This document shows positions 1 to 9,129 of a stretch of 53,078 bases of DNA, one piece after another. Numbering within the stretch: the first letter of the stretch is position 1; each line of letters begins with the position of its first letter. The stretch covers positions 1 through 53,078 of the forward strand of contig CAYXJR010000022.1 in NCBI GenBank assembly GCA_964465145.1, given 5' to 3'. The DNA is from JAUVKA01 sp964465145 (GTDB taxonomy: Bacteria; Bacteroidota; Bacteroidia; Bacteroidales; UBA12481). The notes beneath the pieces were generated by a model. It saw only the letters and a program-made list of their open reading frames with translations, was not told the DNA's origin and did no database searches. The translations under genes and the position numbers were made by a program.

Positions 1-2
1 TT

Positions 3-392
3 AATAAGCCCATGTACACCTTCAATACTGCAGATATTGCAACCTTAAGGAATCACCTACCTACCGCGGTTGCTTCACTGGATCTGATTAATGTCGTACC
101 GAACCCATATTATGGCAATTCCGCCTATGAGAGGAGTCAGTTCGATAATGCAGTGAAAATAATCAATCTGCCTAAAACATGTACTGTATCAATTTACTCC
201 ATGAATGGCAACTTAGTCAGACGATTTACAAAGGATGCAGAACAGACGTGGTTAAAGTGGGACATTAAAAATTCATGGGGCATTCCGGTCGCCAGCGGGG
301 TGTATATTTTCCATATTGATGCCCCCGGGATTGGAGAAAAGATCCTTAAATGGTTCGGAGCCCTGAGGCCCCAGGATTTGCATAGTCTTTAA
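3..392 (+). CDS. C-terminal end of a secreted protein with a FlgD/T9SS-like Ig-fold tail (partial)
   Basis: The frame is open to the left edge of the window, so this is the 3' end of a longer gene; the ATG at 12 is probably internal. About 126 residues are visible. They contain a VVPNPYYG motif near residue 28, then alternating beta-strand text (VSIYSMNGNLVRRF) and a GIPVASGVYIFHI segment. This is the layout of the FlgD-like Ig domain that closes many large secreted Bacteroidota proteins, often type IX cargo. It suggests an exported or surface protein; its catalytic or binding part lies outside the window. The C-terminus (LRPQDLHSL) does not match the usual type A sorting signal closely, so the T9SS assignment is inference. 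Confidence 0.6.
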   Translation, partial: NKPMYTFNTADIATLRNHLPTAVASLDLINVVPNPYYGNSAYERSQFDNAVKIINLPKTCTVSIYSMNGNLVRRFTKDAEQTWLKWDIKNSWGIPVASGVYIFHIDAPGIGEKILKWFGALRPQDLHSL

Positions 393-498
393 GCCATAAA
401 TTTTTATGTAAAAGAAATTAAAACCAATTCAAATATTAATACTGGCAATTTGAAAAATGAATAACAATAGAATCTGAATCACTCCAGAGAATATTTTG

Positions 499-561
499 CC
501 CTCTGCCTTCTACCTTCTGCCCTCTGCCTTCTGCCCTCTGCCTTATGCCTTCTGCCTTATT
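499..561. repeat. Heptanucleotide tandem repeat, CCYTCTG type, nine units
   Basis: Nine consecutive 7-nt units (CCCTCTG, CCTTCTA, CCTTCTG, CCCTCTG and so on, the last diverging) run without a break. The repeat lies between the gene ending at 392 and the GH97 gene, and extends into the GH97 reading frame. The stop codon at 543-545 and the last residues (IRQKA) of that protein are encoded by repeat units. Confidence 0.85.
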
Positions 562-2510
562 ACCCCTGTCCATCCTCCACCAGGAGCCAGATGAATATTA
601 ACTTTGTCTCCAGAGTCTACCCTGGTTTCTTCCTTGGCAAGATCTTCCGCGTGACGATCAGCATTAATTCCATCTTTGTATTGAGTAAGTTCATATTGTC
701 CCGGAGGTAAAAAGCTGAGATCAATCTCAAAATCCCGGGTATCCCAATTGGTTATAGCTCCGATATACCAATCTGAACCTGATCGGCGTGCAAGGCCAAG
801 GTAATCCCCTACTTTACCAAATAAAGGAATAGTTTCATCCCAAACCGTTGGCACAATGGACAAAAACTCCATACTCAATTGCTCCTTATAATAATAGCTT
901 GGGACATCTGCCAACATCTGCAACGGACTTTCGAAAACCACATACAATGCAAGCTGGTGTGCTCGTGTTCCCTGGCTCATTGGTCGTGTAAAAGCTGGAT
1001 GGAAGTTTGCCTTTTCTGCATTGCGCATCGCTCCGGGAGTGTAGTCCATAGGGCCGGCAAACTGGCGAATAAAAGGTATGGTACAATCATGGCCGGGGGT
1101 AATATCCTCACTCCATTTGTTATGTTCCAATCCCTTTAAACCCTCTCTTGTAATCATATTTGGGTAGGCCCTTCTCAACCCACTGGGCTTATAAGCACCG
1201 TGGAAATCAACCAGCATATGGCGCTGGGCTGCTGCTTTAGAAACTTTCCAGTAGTAATTTACCATCCACTGATCATCCCTCTGCATAAAATCCACCTTAA
1301 TACCTTTTACACCCCAGGCCTGAAACTGATCAAGGGCTTTTTCAAGATCCTTGTCCAATGCATTCCAAAGCACCCAAAGAATAACACCAACACCTTTGTC
1401 CTGAGCATATCTGCAAATTTCAGGAACATCAACTTCTGGATTAATTTCAAACAAGTCAGAAGGTGTTGACCACCCTTCATCAAGGATAATGTATTCAAGC
1501 CCGTAATCGGCTGCAAAATCGATATTGTATTTATATGTTTCGGTATTGACCCCAGACCTGAAGGAAACACCTGAATTGTTGCTCGCATTCCACCAATCCC
1601 AGGACACCTTGCCTGGCTTAATCCATGATGTATCATCAATACGACAATCAGGGGCCAATCGAAAAACAATATCATTCCCTAAAATATCCTTGTCTTCTTT
1701 AGCAAAGGCTACAACCCTCCATGGAAAAAAACGAGCGCCATTTGTTTTTGCAATAAAATCTGCTACCTCTACAGGCTTAACATCCCTATCACGTCCAAGT
1801 TTTTCTTTCAGCACATAGTGAGGAAATTTAACATCAAGCCTTAAAGGCTGATTATCATTGCCATAAACATATATTCCCGGATAATCCTCCAGGTCAGATT
1901 CAGTAATCAAAACCGATATCCCATCCTCCCTGCTAACAAGAAAAGGAGTTGAGGCAAATTTTTCCGGGGTAATCTCGGATATATCCAGGTATTCGTATGA
2001 CCTTTCACTATGAGTAAAAAAACTTACATCCGTAGGGAAGAACACCTTCTCATCTTTAGGGAATTGAAAACCTGAAATCTCGTTTATTATCTTTATTTCT
2101 CCCTGAATATCAGTTTTAAGCCGGTATGCAATTCCGTCATCGTATACTCTAAAAATAAGACTAAAAGGTTCCCTGAAGATAATCTCCATTTCCTTAAATT
2201 GCTCGATGATCTCGGATCTCTTCTCCGCTACAACTGGATAAATCGTTCCATTTACCTCACGATAATTAACCTTACGAACATTGGGATCTTCACCAAGTAC
2301 ATCATACCCAGCCACATCAAGGCCGATAGGACCTAGTGTCACCATTTCCTCATCCAGAAAATAGATCTTTGCACTAATTCCCAATGACTTATCAATGGTA
2401 ACCTCGATACTCGATTCGCCTCCGGGTGAATTTAACTTGTACTCTTTGGCTAAAACGCCTATTGTATTCGCCATTAAACCAATCACAACAGCCAGAATTA
2501 TTCTTTTCAT
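543..2510 (-). CDS. Glycoside hydrolase family 97, probable retaining alpha-galactosidase
   Basis: The 655-residue protein starts with a signal peptide (MKRIILAVVIGLMANTIGVLA), so it acts in the periplasm or on the outer membrane. It has the GH97 plan: an N-terminal beta-sandwich (about 25-290), a (beta/alpha)8 barrel (about 295-560) and a short C-terminal beta domain. GH97 splits into inverting alpha-glucosidases (SusB) and retaining alpha-galactosidases. The retaining type uses an Asp nucleophile after barrel strand 4 and a Glu acid/base about 55 residues later. Here D407 (KVDFMQR) and E462 (LEHNKW) have that spacing, which favours alpha-galactosidase. The galactose genes nearby agree. The stop codon comes from a heptamer repeat. 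It is probably co-transcribed with the upstream GH172 gene (53-nt gap). Family is confident; substrate is inferred. Confidence 0.88.
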   Translation of the reverse strand: MKRIILAVVIGLMANTIGVLAKEYKLNSPGGESSIEVTIDKSLGISAKIYFLDEEMVTLGPIGLDVAGYDVLGEDPNVRKVNYREVNGTIYPVVAEKRSEIIEQFKEMEIIFREPFSLIFRVYDDGIAYRLKTDIQGEIKIINEISGFQFPKDEKVFFPTDVSFFTHSERSYEYLDISEITPEKFASTPFLVSREDGISVLITESDLEDYPGIYVYGNDNQPLRLDVKFPHYVLKEKLGRDRDVKPVEVADFIAKTNGARFFPWRVVAFAKEDKDILGNDIVFRLAPDCRIDDTSWIKPGKVSWDWWNASNNSGVSFRSGVNTETYKYNIDFAADYGLEYIILDEGWSTPSDLFEINPEVDVPEICRYAQDKGVGVILWVLWNALDKDLEKALDQFQAWGVKGIKVDFMQRDDQWMVNYYWKVSKAAAQRHMLVDFHGAYKPSGLRRAYPNMITREGLKGLEHNKWSEDITPGHDCTIPFIRQFAGPMDYTPGAMRNAEKANFHPAFTRPMSQGTRAHQLALYVVFESPLQMLADVPSYYYKEQLSMEFLSIVPTVWDETIPLFGKVGDYLGLARRSGSDWYIGAITNWDTRDFEIDLSFLPPGQYELTQYKDGINADRHAEDLAKEETRVDSGDKVNIHLAPGGGWTGVIRQKA

Positions 2511-2563
2511 AGCAATCTCTAATTAATATTATTATCTCATAAGGTAACCTGAAAAGCTTGACC

Positions 2564-4636
2564 CTATTTTTTCTTCACCCAAATAAAATCAAGCCCCACC
2601 GGTTTAGTCTGATCTCCGGCAGGCTCTATCCTGAGAATATGGATCCCTGGTTTAAGATCCAAATCTCCTGATTTAAGATTATATGAAATGGCCTGGTAGG
2701 AAGTTGACAAATCATTCTCCTCAGCCCCATTGAGCTTTAAGAGCTTTCCATCAAAATCAACTTTTATCATTCCTGAACCTGGGGTGCGTGCTACCGTGAG
2801 GGCCAACATATATTTACCCTCCTCAGTAATGGGAATCCTTAAATCCAGATAATCATCTTTTGATTTTGGCTCCCAAACCACCATTTCCCCATCCGACCAT
2901 AAATAGCTTTTTTCCTCTTTAAGGTTATAATGACCTCCAATCAAGTCCTCAAACTGATAAAAAATCGCATTGAGTGCCCAGCCATCTGGTTCAGGCCACC
3001 AGTCATCCGGCATTTTTAATTCTCTTACATCATCTTTCGTGATACTCATATGATCATCATGGCTCTCTGGTATGGCATACACATAAATCATCCGCCCATA
3101 TGAAAAATGAGGGACAATGCGATGGCTGTATAACTCCATATAGAAATCGAAGCTCTTGTCGAAAGCAATATTATCGAGTATATGCCAGCGGTAATTAGTA
3201 ACAAATCCCCTATTTGCCGGGCCATCATTCCTGGGCTGCCCACAATAGGCATGGGCAAACAGATCACCTGATGACCAGGCATAGTTGAAATAATCTTCAG
3301 ATCCTGTCCCAACAAATGCAGGTTTAAGATTATCATCAATAAAAATTTTCTCATCCCCCTCACCCCACCAGTTCCCGTAGGAGGAAGGCACAAAAGTTGG
3401 GTTCATTATGAATGCTGCCGTACCCACCATTCGTCCTTTTCCTTTAATCATCAGGAAAGGAATATCCTTCACCTGCGCTGGATTCGCAAGAAGCTCATGG
3501 TCAATACGCCAGCGTGCCCTGAAATGAAGTGATTCACCATCTTTCCAGTTATAATCAGATTCAACAACTTTAGTTGTAACAGTAACTTCCTGATCACCCA
3601 TGTTTTCGAAAATAATATCGGCAGAATCCCGAAAAGGCATCAGATACCTGCAAATCATTCTGCCATCATGCAATACGGTAAATGGAAGTGATTCATAGGG
3701 ATTAATCCCAGGGGCGGCTCCAAAAAAGTCCCCAACGGGTGTTTGTACCTGGCCCCAGGGTGATCCATCAAACCGGATTTCGAGAATTGTTTGCCGTAAT
3801 GCCAGGTTAATATCCTGGGCAGTTACGAAAACCGCCAATCGCTTAATAGCTCCAGGCCCTTTATATTTTTTAAGGGATTTCTTCTCACCAGGTTTCAACC
3901 ATAATGCCTCATATTCGGCCGAAGATAACTCCCCATCGATCTTTTCCGATGGCTTCTTCATTATTTCAGCTACCTCATTAAGCCTTGTCATATTATTGGT
4001 GATATCCTGAGCCGAAAAAGTCTTCACCCTGGTACCTTCCTGATAACGGCGAACCTGAGCGTGATAAAAATGCAGGGTATTAAGTTTTCCCCTCCATACC
4101 ATACGACAACCCTTATTGTAGGGGATTGGATAATAACCTGCAGTATTCTGAGCCAGGGTGCCATTCCATAACTCTTTAACTTCCGTTCCCAGAAAAGCCT
4201 CATAAGTATGCTGGAGGAATTTCTGGGCAGGTCCCTCGTAAATTGGGTCCTTATCTCCATCAAGCCATAGCATAATATCACCTTCGATCCAGGCTGTCCA
4301 TAATCTTACAATTGCGCCCGGCCCCTTCTCATCACAAATCAAATACTCCCCTACACCATCGCTATCCGGTTTTTTGACCACCTCCAGAAAACCAGGTTCT
4401 GGCTCTCCTCCAAAACCATCGGAATTAGAAAACCAACCCGGATAGTGTGGATATTCGCTCCGGCGGTCATAAGAAGAAAATTGAATAGTCGAAAACCCTG
4501 GCGTAGGGTAAGCCGCCAGTTGTTCAAGATCCACCATTTCATTTATCAGGGAAAGCGTTGTTACTGTCTGACTCACAGCAGAAAATGACAGTCCTACAGC
4601 CAATACCAGACTCCAAAGGATTATGAGTTTCTTCAT
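2564..4636 (-). CDS. GH172 (DUF2961) family secreted glycosidase
   Basis: I take the start at 4636 (690 aa) because it gives a signal peptide (MKKLIILWSLVLAVGLSFSAVSQ); the frame stays open to 4744 but would add a non-signal leader. The body is the DUF2961 jelly-roll domain, now GH172, whose characterised members are alpha-D-fructofuranosidase/difructose-anhydride enzymes and exo-D-arabinofuranosidases. The catalytic pair in that family is two glutamates about 21 residues apart. Here E426 (WWGEGDE) and E447 (GTGSEDYF) fit exactly. The last 130 or so residues form a separate beta-sandwich (from about YLDLRIPITEEG), possibly carbohydrate-binding. It lies head-to-tail upstream of the GH97 gene, so the two may act on the same glycan. 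The true substrate cannot be read from sequence. Confidence 0.85.
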   Translation of the reverse strand: MKKLIILWSLVLAVGLSFSAVSQTVTTLSLINEMVDLEQLAAYPTPGFSTIQFSSYDRRSEYPHYPGWFSNSDGFGGEPEPGFLEVVKKPDSDGVGEYLICDEKGPGAIVRLWTAWIEGDIMLWLDGDKDPIYEGPAQKFLQHTYEAFLGTEVKELWNGTLAQNTAGYYPIPYNKGCRMVWRGKLNTLHFYHAQVRRYQEGTRVKTFSAQDITNNMTRLNEVAEIMKKPSEKIDGELSSAEYEALWLKPGEKKSLKKYKGPGAIKRLAVFVTAQDINLALRQTILEIRFDGSPWGQVQTPVGDFFGAAPGINPYESLPFTVLHDGRMICRYLMPFRDSADIIFENMGDQEVTVTTKVVESDYNWKDGESLHFRARWRIDHELLANPAQVKDIPFLMIKGKGRMVGTAAFIMNPTFVPSSYGNWWGEGDEKIFIDDNLKPAFVGTGSEDYFNYAWSSGDLFAHAYCGQPRNDGPANRGFVTNYRWHILDNIAFDKSFDFYMELYSHRIVPHFSYGRMIYVYAIPESHDDHMSITKDDVRELKMPDDWWPEPDGWALNAIFYQFEDLIGGHYNLKEEKSYLWSDGEMVVWEPKSKDDYLDLRIPITEEGKYMLALTVARTPGSGMIKVDFDGKLLKLNGAEENDLSTSYQAISYNLKSGDLDLKPGIHILRIEPAGDQTKPVGLDFIWVKKK

Positions 4637-4744
4637 GTTTTTATTGAGATAAAAAAGTTTAATTTTAAACGTGTTTATGGATTGATACCCAAAGTACATA
4701 ATTATTAAAATAAAAGTACAATATACACTTAAAACAATCCCCAT

Positions 4745-5293
4745 GAAAAGAGTTTTTTTGAACCGCTCAAGCCTGGTAATCCAGATGATTATATCGAGTT
4801 TACATCATACCAGCACCATCCTTTCTATGAGACATTTGAACTGGAAGTGCCCGATAACTGGATGCACAAGAGCATGAACAACGTCCCTATCAATGAGCTG
4901 ATGGAAATCGTAGAATACGCATTGAACAAGGGCGTCTCCATCAGTTGGGCAGCCGACATCTCAGGATTAAACTTCAAAGATGGGGTGGCTACTATTCCTG
5001 TAGAAGGAGCCGATATCAAGGATCCAAAACACGAAGAAAAGACAGTCAGTCAAGAAGACCGGCAGTATGTATTTGACAACTACCAGCTAACTGATGATCA
5101 TGGTATGCATCTGGTTGGACTCGCCAAAGATCAGAATGGGAAACAATATTTCATAGAGAAAAATTCATGGGGAGAGGGTAATTTATACAAAGGATTCAGT
5201 TACGTGTCAGATTCCTTCATGCGATTGCGTACCATGTCTATTATGGTGCATAAAGATGGTGTACCCAAAAATATTTTAAAGAAGCTTAAATAG
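4745..5293 (+). pseudogene. 5'-truncated bleomycin hydrolase / aminopeptidase C (PepC, peptidase C1B)
   Basis: The reading frame is recognisable from about 4748 (SFFEPLKPGNPDDYIEF) to the stop at 5293, roughly 180 residues. It matches the C-terminal half of the papain-like C1B aminopeptidases: the catalytic histidine (DDHGMHLVGLAKD) and asparagine (EKNSWGEG) are present and the usual C-terminus (MVHKDGVPKNILKKLK) is intact. The N-terminal half with the catalytic cysteine is missing. An in-frame stop at 4730-4732 lies just before the homology begins. The only in-frame start (GTG at 4847) falls mid-domain. It is oriented against both flanking genes and ends 24 nt from the aldose epimerase 3' end. 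It looks like a relic left by a rearrangement and cannot be an active peptidase. Confidence 0.85.
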
Positions 5294-5316
5294 CGACAGT
5301 GGTTTAATCATCTAAC

Positions 5317-6501
5317 TTACTCCACAGAAAACTTATAAACCGTTCTGTATCCATATTCTCCTCCAGGATTTAACAGGGTAGTTGGGAAATCCTTCTGGTT
5401 AGGAGAATCAGGGTAATGCTGGGTTTCCAAACAAAATCCCCAGTGTTTGTTGTATTGTACTCCACCTTTCCCTGTTAAAATGCCATTCAGGAAATTTCCT
5501 GTATAGAATTGTACTCCGGGTTCACTTGTATAAACCTCCATAACACGGCCGCTTACTGGTTCTTTGACCCGGGCAATTATGCCATACTCACCACCAGGTT
5601 TGTTTGCCACGTAGTTGTGATCGTACCCTCCTTCCACCTCATCAATCCTGGATCCAATGGTGAATTCACCATTAAAATTCATCGGTGTGCTGTAAACAGG
5701 CCTCAATTCGCCGGTGGGTATCAGTGTCTCATCTACAACTGTATATCTATGCGCATAAATATGAACCTCATGATTCAGAATATCTCTTACTGCACCTCCC
5801 GTTAAGTTGAAATAGCCGTGATGCGTAATATTTATTGGACATGGTTTATCAACGTTTCCTTTATAATCGATCTGCAATTCATTGTCGATGGTCAGAGTGT
5901 AAGTAACCTCTATATTAAAATTGCCGGGATACCCTTCTTCACCATCAGGACTCAGATAAGTCAACCTAACTGATGGTCCGGTTTCAGTTTCTATTCCTTC
6001 ACTATCCCATACTACTTTGTCAAACCCCTTTAAACCACCGTGCAGATGATTGGGTCCATTATTAGTTGCCAGCGAATATTCGGTTTCCCCTATTTTAAAC
6101 TTCCCCATGGCAATTCGGTTTCCATAACGCCCCACAATAGCTCCAAGATAACAGCAATTACTAATATAGGGCTCTGACCAATAGGCCTTGGGATCAGAAA
6201 AACCCAGGACAACATCTTGAAATACACCCTCTCTATCCGGGACTATAAGATGAGTTACGATGGCTCCATAACTAATAATTTTTACTACCATCCCATTCTT
6301 ATTCTCCAGGGTATAACCGATGACGTCCTTGCCATCAACCTGTCCAACAATTTCTTTTGAAAGCTTCATTTGATTTTCTTTTTTGGTCTCCTGTTTATTT
6401 TTGCAGGCTGATAGTATCAGCATCATACCGAACAACAGAAGCAAGGGTTTAATCAATCCAGCAAATTTACTTGAGGATTGGAGATTCTTCTTAATTTGCA
6501 T
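5317..6501 (-). CDS. galM: Aldose 1-epimerase (galactose mutarotase), lipoprotein form
   Basis: This 394-aa enzyme interconverts alpha and beta anomers of galactose/glucose so that galactokinase receives the alpha form. Motifs of the family are all present: NGPNHLHGG (H154), NITHHGYFNL (H228), GGYDHNY (D294) and FCLETQHYPDSP (general base E359). The N-terminus carries a hydrophobic stretch ending in a lipobox (LILSAC, C33). The protein is therefore predicted to be a lipoprotein outside the cytoplasm, acting on sugar before uptake. That is common in Bacteroidota and differs from cytoplasmic E. coli GalM. It is divergent from galK across a 125-nt intergenic region that probably holds promoters for both. 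Confidence 0.93.
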   Translation of the reverse strand: MQIKKNLQSSSKFAGLIKPLLLLFGMMLILSACKNKQETKKENQMKLSKEIVGQVDGKDVIGYTLENKNGMVVKIISYGAIVTHLIVPDREGVFQDVVLGFSDPKAYWSEPYISNCCYLGAIVGRYGNRIAMGKFKIGETEYSLATNNGPNHLHGGLKGFDKVVWDSEGIETETGPSVRLTYLSPDGEEGYPGNFNIEVTYTLTIDNELQIDYKGNVDKPCPINITHHGYFNLTGGAVRDILNHEVHIYAHRYTVVDETLIPTGELRPVYSTPMNFNGEFTIGSRIDEVEGGYDHNYVANKPGGEYGIIARVKEPVSGRVMEVYTSEPGVQFYTGNFLNGILTGKGGVQYNKHWGFCLETQHYPDSPNQKDFPTTLLNPGGEYGYRTVYKFSVE

Positions 6502-6626
6502 TTTCCGGGTTTATTAAAATATCAGTTGAGCAATATTAGTTTTTTTTGCACAATTATTATCCTGTCTGATTGGTATTTTATTCTATTTTTACACCTGTTT
6601 CCAGGAATTATTGATCTCTTGAAATT

Positions 6627-7793
6627 ATGAATTCTGCAGTAGTTAAGCGTAATTTTTTTAGCCGTTATTTTCGTCCGGAGGAGGAAGTTCAAATCTATTT
6701 TTCGCCAGGCAGGGTTAATCTCATTGGTGAACACACCGATTATAATGGTGGTTTTGTTTTTCCCTGTGCTTTGAGCTTCGGAACCTTCCTCGTATGCAGG
6801 CAAACAACAGATCCAGTAATTAAGATGGCAACCACTAACTTTGATTTCTCTGCAGAGATATCAATAGACAAACTTCATGAAAAGATAGGGGAGGAATGGG
6901 TGAATTATCCATTGGGCATATTTAACGAATTAATTGCCAGGGGATTAAAACCAGGTGGATTGGAAATGCTTTTCTCGGGGAACATCCCTAATTCAGCCGG
7001 GCTGTCATCTTCTGCTTCCATCGAACTGGTAACAGCGGTGGCACTCAACGATCTTTATGGTCTCGACTTTGACCGGATCGAACTGATAAAAATAGGACGG
7101 GCAGCAGAAAATAATTTTGTAGGGGTGAACTGCGGAATTATGGATCAATTCGCAGTTGGGATGGGAAAGAAGGACCATGCAATTTTTCTGAATTGTGACA
7201 CTCTGGAATACAACATGGTGCCCATTCAGTTGGAGGGATACAAACTGGTTATTGCCAACACTAACAAATCCAGAGGACTGGCCGATTCCAAATATAACGA
7301 AAGAGTAGCCGAATGTCAGAAAGCAGTGATGCAACTGAGCCAGGGAAAACCCATAGGTCATTTAGCGCAACTAAGCACTCGCGAGTTTATTGAATATCAG
7401 CACCTCATCAAAGATCCGGTTGTTTTGAAACGAGCCCGTCACGTTGTTACAGAAAATGAAAGAGTGATTCAGGCTGTTATGGCCCTTAAGGCTGGAGCAT
7501 TGTATGAATTTGGCGAATTGATGAATGCCTCTCATGATTCCCTAAGGGATGATTACGAGGTGACAGGCATAGAATTGGACACTTTGGTAGAGGAAGGCCG
7601 GAAGATCAAGGGCCTCATTGGTTCCCGAATGACAGGTGCCGGCTTTGGAGGCTGCACGGTTAGCCTGATTAGAGATGAGGCCATTAATACTTATATTGAA
7701 ACGGTGGGCCCGGCATATCAAAAGAAAACAGGATATACGGCAGATTTTTATGTTGCAGAAATCGGAAACGGTGCGAGCAGATTAGAGGATTAG
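6627..7793 (+). CDS. galK: Galactokinase
   Basis: The 388-aa GHMP kinase phosphorylates alpha-D-galactose to galactose 1-phosphate, the first cytoplasmic step of the Leloir pathway. The galactokinase signature FSPGRVNLIGEHTDYNGG (about 26-42) is intact. So are the ATP-binding loop IPNSAGLSSSASIE (about 120-133), the catalytic aspartate in CGIMDQFAVGMG (D173) and the C-terminal MTGAGFGGCTVSLI motif. Length is normal. It is followed after 57 nt by a mutarotase-like lipoprotein and then by a Na+/sugar symporter on the same strand, likely one operon. GalT and GalE are not in the window. Confidence 0.96.
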   Translation: MNSAVVKRNFFSRYFRPEEEVQIYFSPGRVNLIGEHTDYNGGFVFPCALSFGTFLVCRQTTDPVIKMATTNFDFSAEISIDKLHEKIGEEWVNYPLGIFNELIARGLKPGGLEMLFSGNIPNSAGLSSSASIELVTAVALNDLYGLDFDRIELIKIGRAAENNFVGVNCGIMDQFAVGMGKKDHAIFLNCDTLEYNMVPIQLEGYKLVIANTNKSRGLADSKYNERVAECQKAVMQLSQGKPIGHLAQLSTREFIEYQHLIKDPVVLKRARHVVTENERVIQAVMALKAGALYEFGELMNASHDSLRDDYEVTGIELDTLVEEGRKIKGLIGSRMTGAGFGGCTVSLIRDEAINTYIETVGPAYQKKTGYTADFYVAEIGNGASRLED

Positions 7794-7850
7794 CTTGCAA
7801 ACAATTAATCCACCTTGGTTAAATAAAAACCTTTATAAAAAATTTATAAC

Positions 7851-9110
7851 ATGTATCTCTTCAATCAAAAAACTATCCTTGGACTTCTGGCAGCACTCCT
7901 GGTTTTTACTGCCGGATGCAAAAACACTGGCAAAAGCGATAAACAGGAGGTTAAAACTGCTGTACACCTTAAGGGAAGCTTTGGGTACGATCTCGACTTC
8001 CTAAAGATGCATCAGGAAAGCCTGGTTCTTAAAAGGAATGATGCGATGATCCTGATTGCCAATGATTATCAGGGCCGTGTAATGACAAGTACTGCCACCG
8101 GACTTGATGGCAAGAGTTATGGATGGCTTAATTACGGGCTGATAGAGTCGGGAGAGAATGCGGCTCACTTCAATAATTATGGAGGTGAAGAACGCTTTTG
8201 GCTCGGACCGGAGGGAGGACAATTTTCTATTTATTTTTCTCCAGGTGCGGAATTTATCTTCGACAACTGGCAGGTTCCGGCCCCCATTGATTCTGAACCA
8301 TTTGAGCTGATAATGAGTAACGACACACTTGCTGCATTCAGGCATGACATGAGATTAAAAAATTACAGCGGGTTTGATTTTATGCTGCGGGTAGATCGCT
8401 CTGTGGAATTGCTCAGCAAAAAACAAATCCCCGGGGAGATCGGAATAAATATTCCGGATGAACTATCCCTGGTGGGTTACAAATCCGTTAACAAAGTCAC
8501 TAATACAGGAAAAATTTCCTGGTCGAAGGAAACAGGCCTATTATCTATATGGGTCCTGGGACAATTGATCTCTTCCCCGACTAACACAGTTATCGTACCA
8601 TACATTCAAGGACCCACAGATAAATTAGGCCTTGAAGTTAACGACAATTATTTCGGGAAAGTCCCGGCCAACCGTTTGAAAGTCAAGGATGGGATTATCT
8701 ATTTCAAGGCTGACGGTATACAACGTGGTAAAATCGGTTTATCTCCTTTAAGAGCAAAGAATTATCTTGGCAGCTACGATAGTGAAGAAGGAGTATTGAC
8801 TCTGGTTTATTATAACAAACCGGAGCAACACGAAGGTTATGTAAACAGTATGTGGGAGATCCAGAAACAACCCTTTGATGGAGATGTGATTAATTCTTAT
8901 AACGATGGCCCATTGGATGATGGTTCTCAATTAGGCCCTTTTTATGAGCTGGAAACTTCCTCAGCGGCTGCTGTGTTAAAGCCAGGGGATTCATTTGAAC
9001 ACATATGCACAACAATCCATATTAGTGGTAATGAAGTTCTTCTCAACCAAGTGATTAAAAGTGCGTTTGGAATACAAATCAGTGATATTAAATCAGCTTT
9101 TAGCGAATAG
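7851..9110 (+). CDS. Lipoprotein of the DUF6786 type, mutarotase-like fold
   Basis: The 419-aa product has a lipoprotein signal (LLAALLVFTAGC, cysteine near residue 23). The mature part is beta-rich with no transmembrane segment. Text such as LIANDYQGRVMTSTA, ERFWLGPEGGQFSIYF and the terminal IHISG fits the Bacteroidota DUF6786 family, which I recall as resembling the galactose-mutarotase beta-sandwich. I see no certain catalytic residues. Its place between galK and the symporter, with galM divergent, suggests a role in periplasmic handling of galactosides. No reaction can be claimed. Family assignment is from memory of sequence style and is tentative; the lipoprotein prediction is firm. Confidence 0.65.
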   Translation: MYLFNQKTILGLLAALLVFTAGCKNTGKSDKQEVKTAVHLKGSFGYDLDFLKMHQESLVLKRNDAMILIANDYQGRVMTSTATGLDGKSYGWLNYGLIESGENAAHFNNYGGEERFWLGPEGGQFSIYFSPGAEFIFDNWQVPAPIDSEPFELIMSNDTLAAFRHDMRLKNYSGFDFMLRVDRSVELLSKKQIPGEIGINIPDELSLVGYKSVNKVTNTGKISWSKETGLLSIWVLGQLISSPTNTVIVPYIQGPTDKLGLEVNDNYFGKVPANRLKVKDGIIYFKADGIQRGKIGLSPLRAKNYLGSYDSEEGVLTLVYYNKPEQHEGYVNSMWEIQKQPFDGDVINSYNDGPLDDGSQLGPFYELETSSAAAVLKPGDSFEHICTTIHISGNEVLLNQVIKSAFGIQISDIKSAFSE

Positions 9111-9129
9111 AACTCTAATTTTTTCAATT

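Noticed and set aside
543..2510. SusB-type inverting alpha-glucosidase as the name for the GH97 enzyme
   Set aside because: The Asp at the strand-4 position and its 55-residue spacing to Glu462 fit the retaining subgroup, and the neighbours are galactose genes rather than starch genes.
4743..4850. ATG at 4743 as the start of the pepC-like gene
   Set aside because: It is in a different frame from the PepC homology and leads to an unrelated short peptide; even after correction the catalytic-cysteine domain would be absent.
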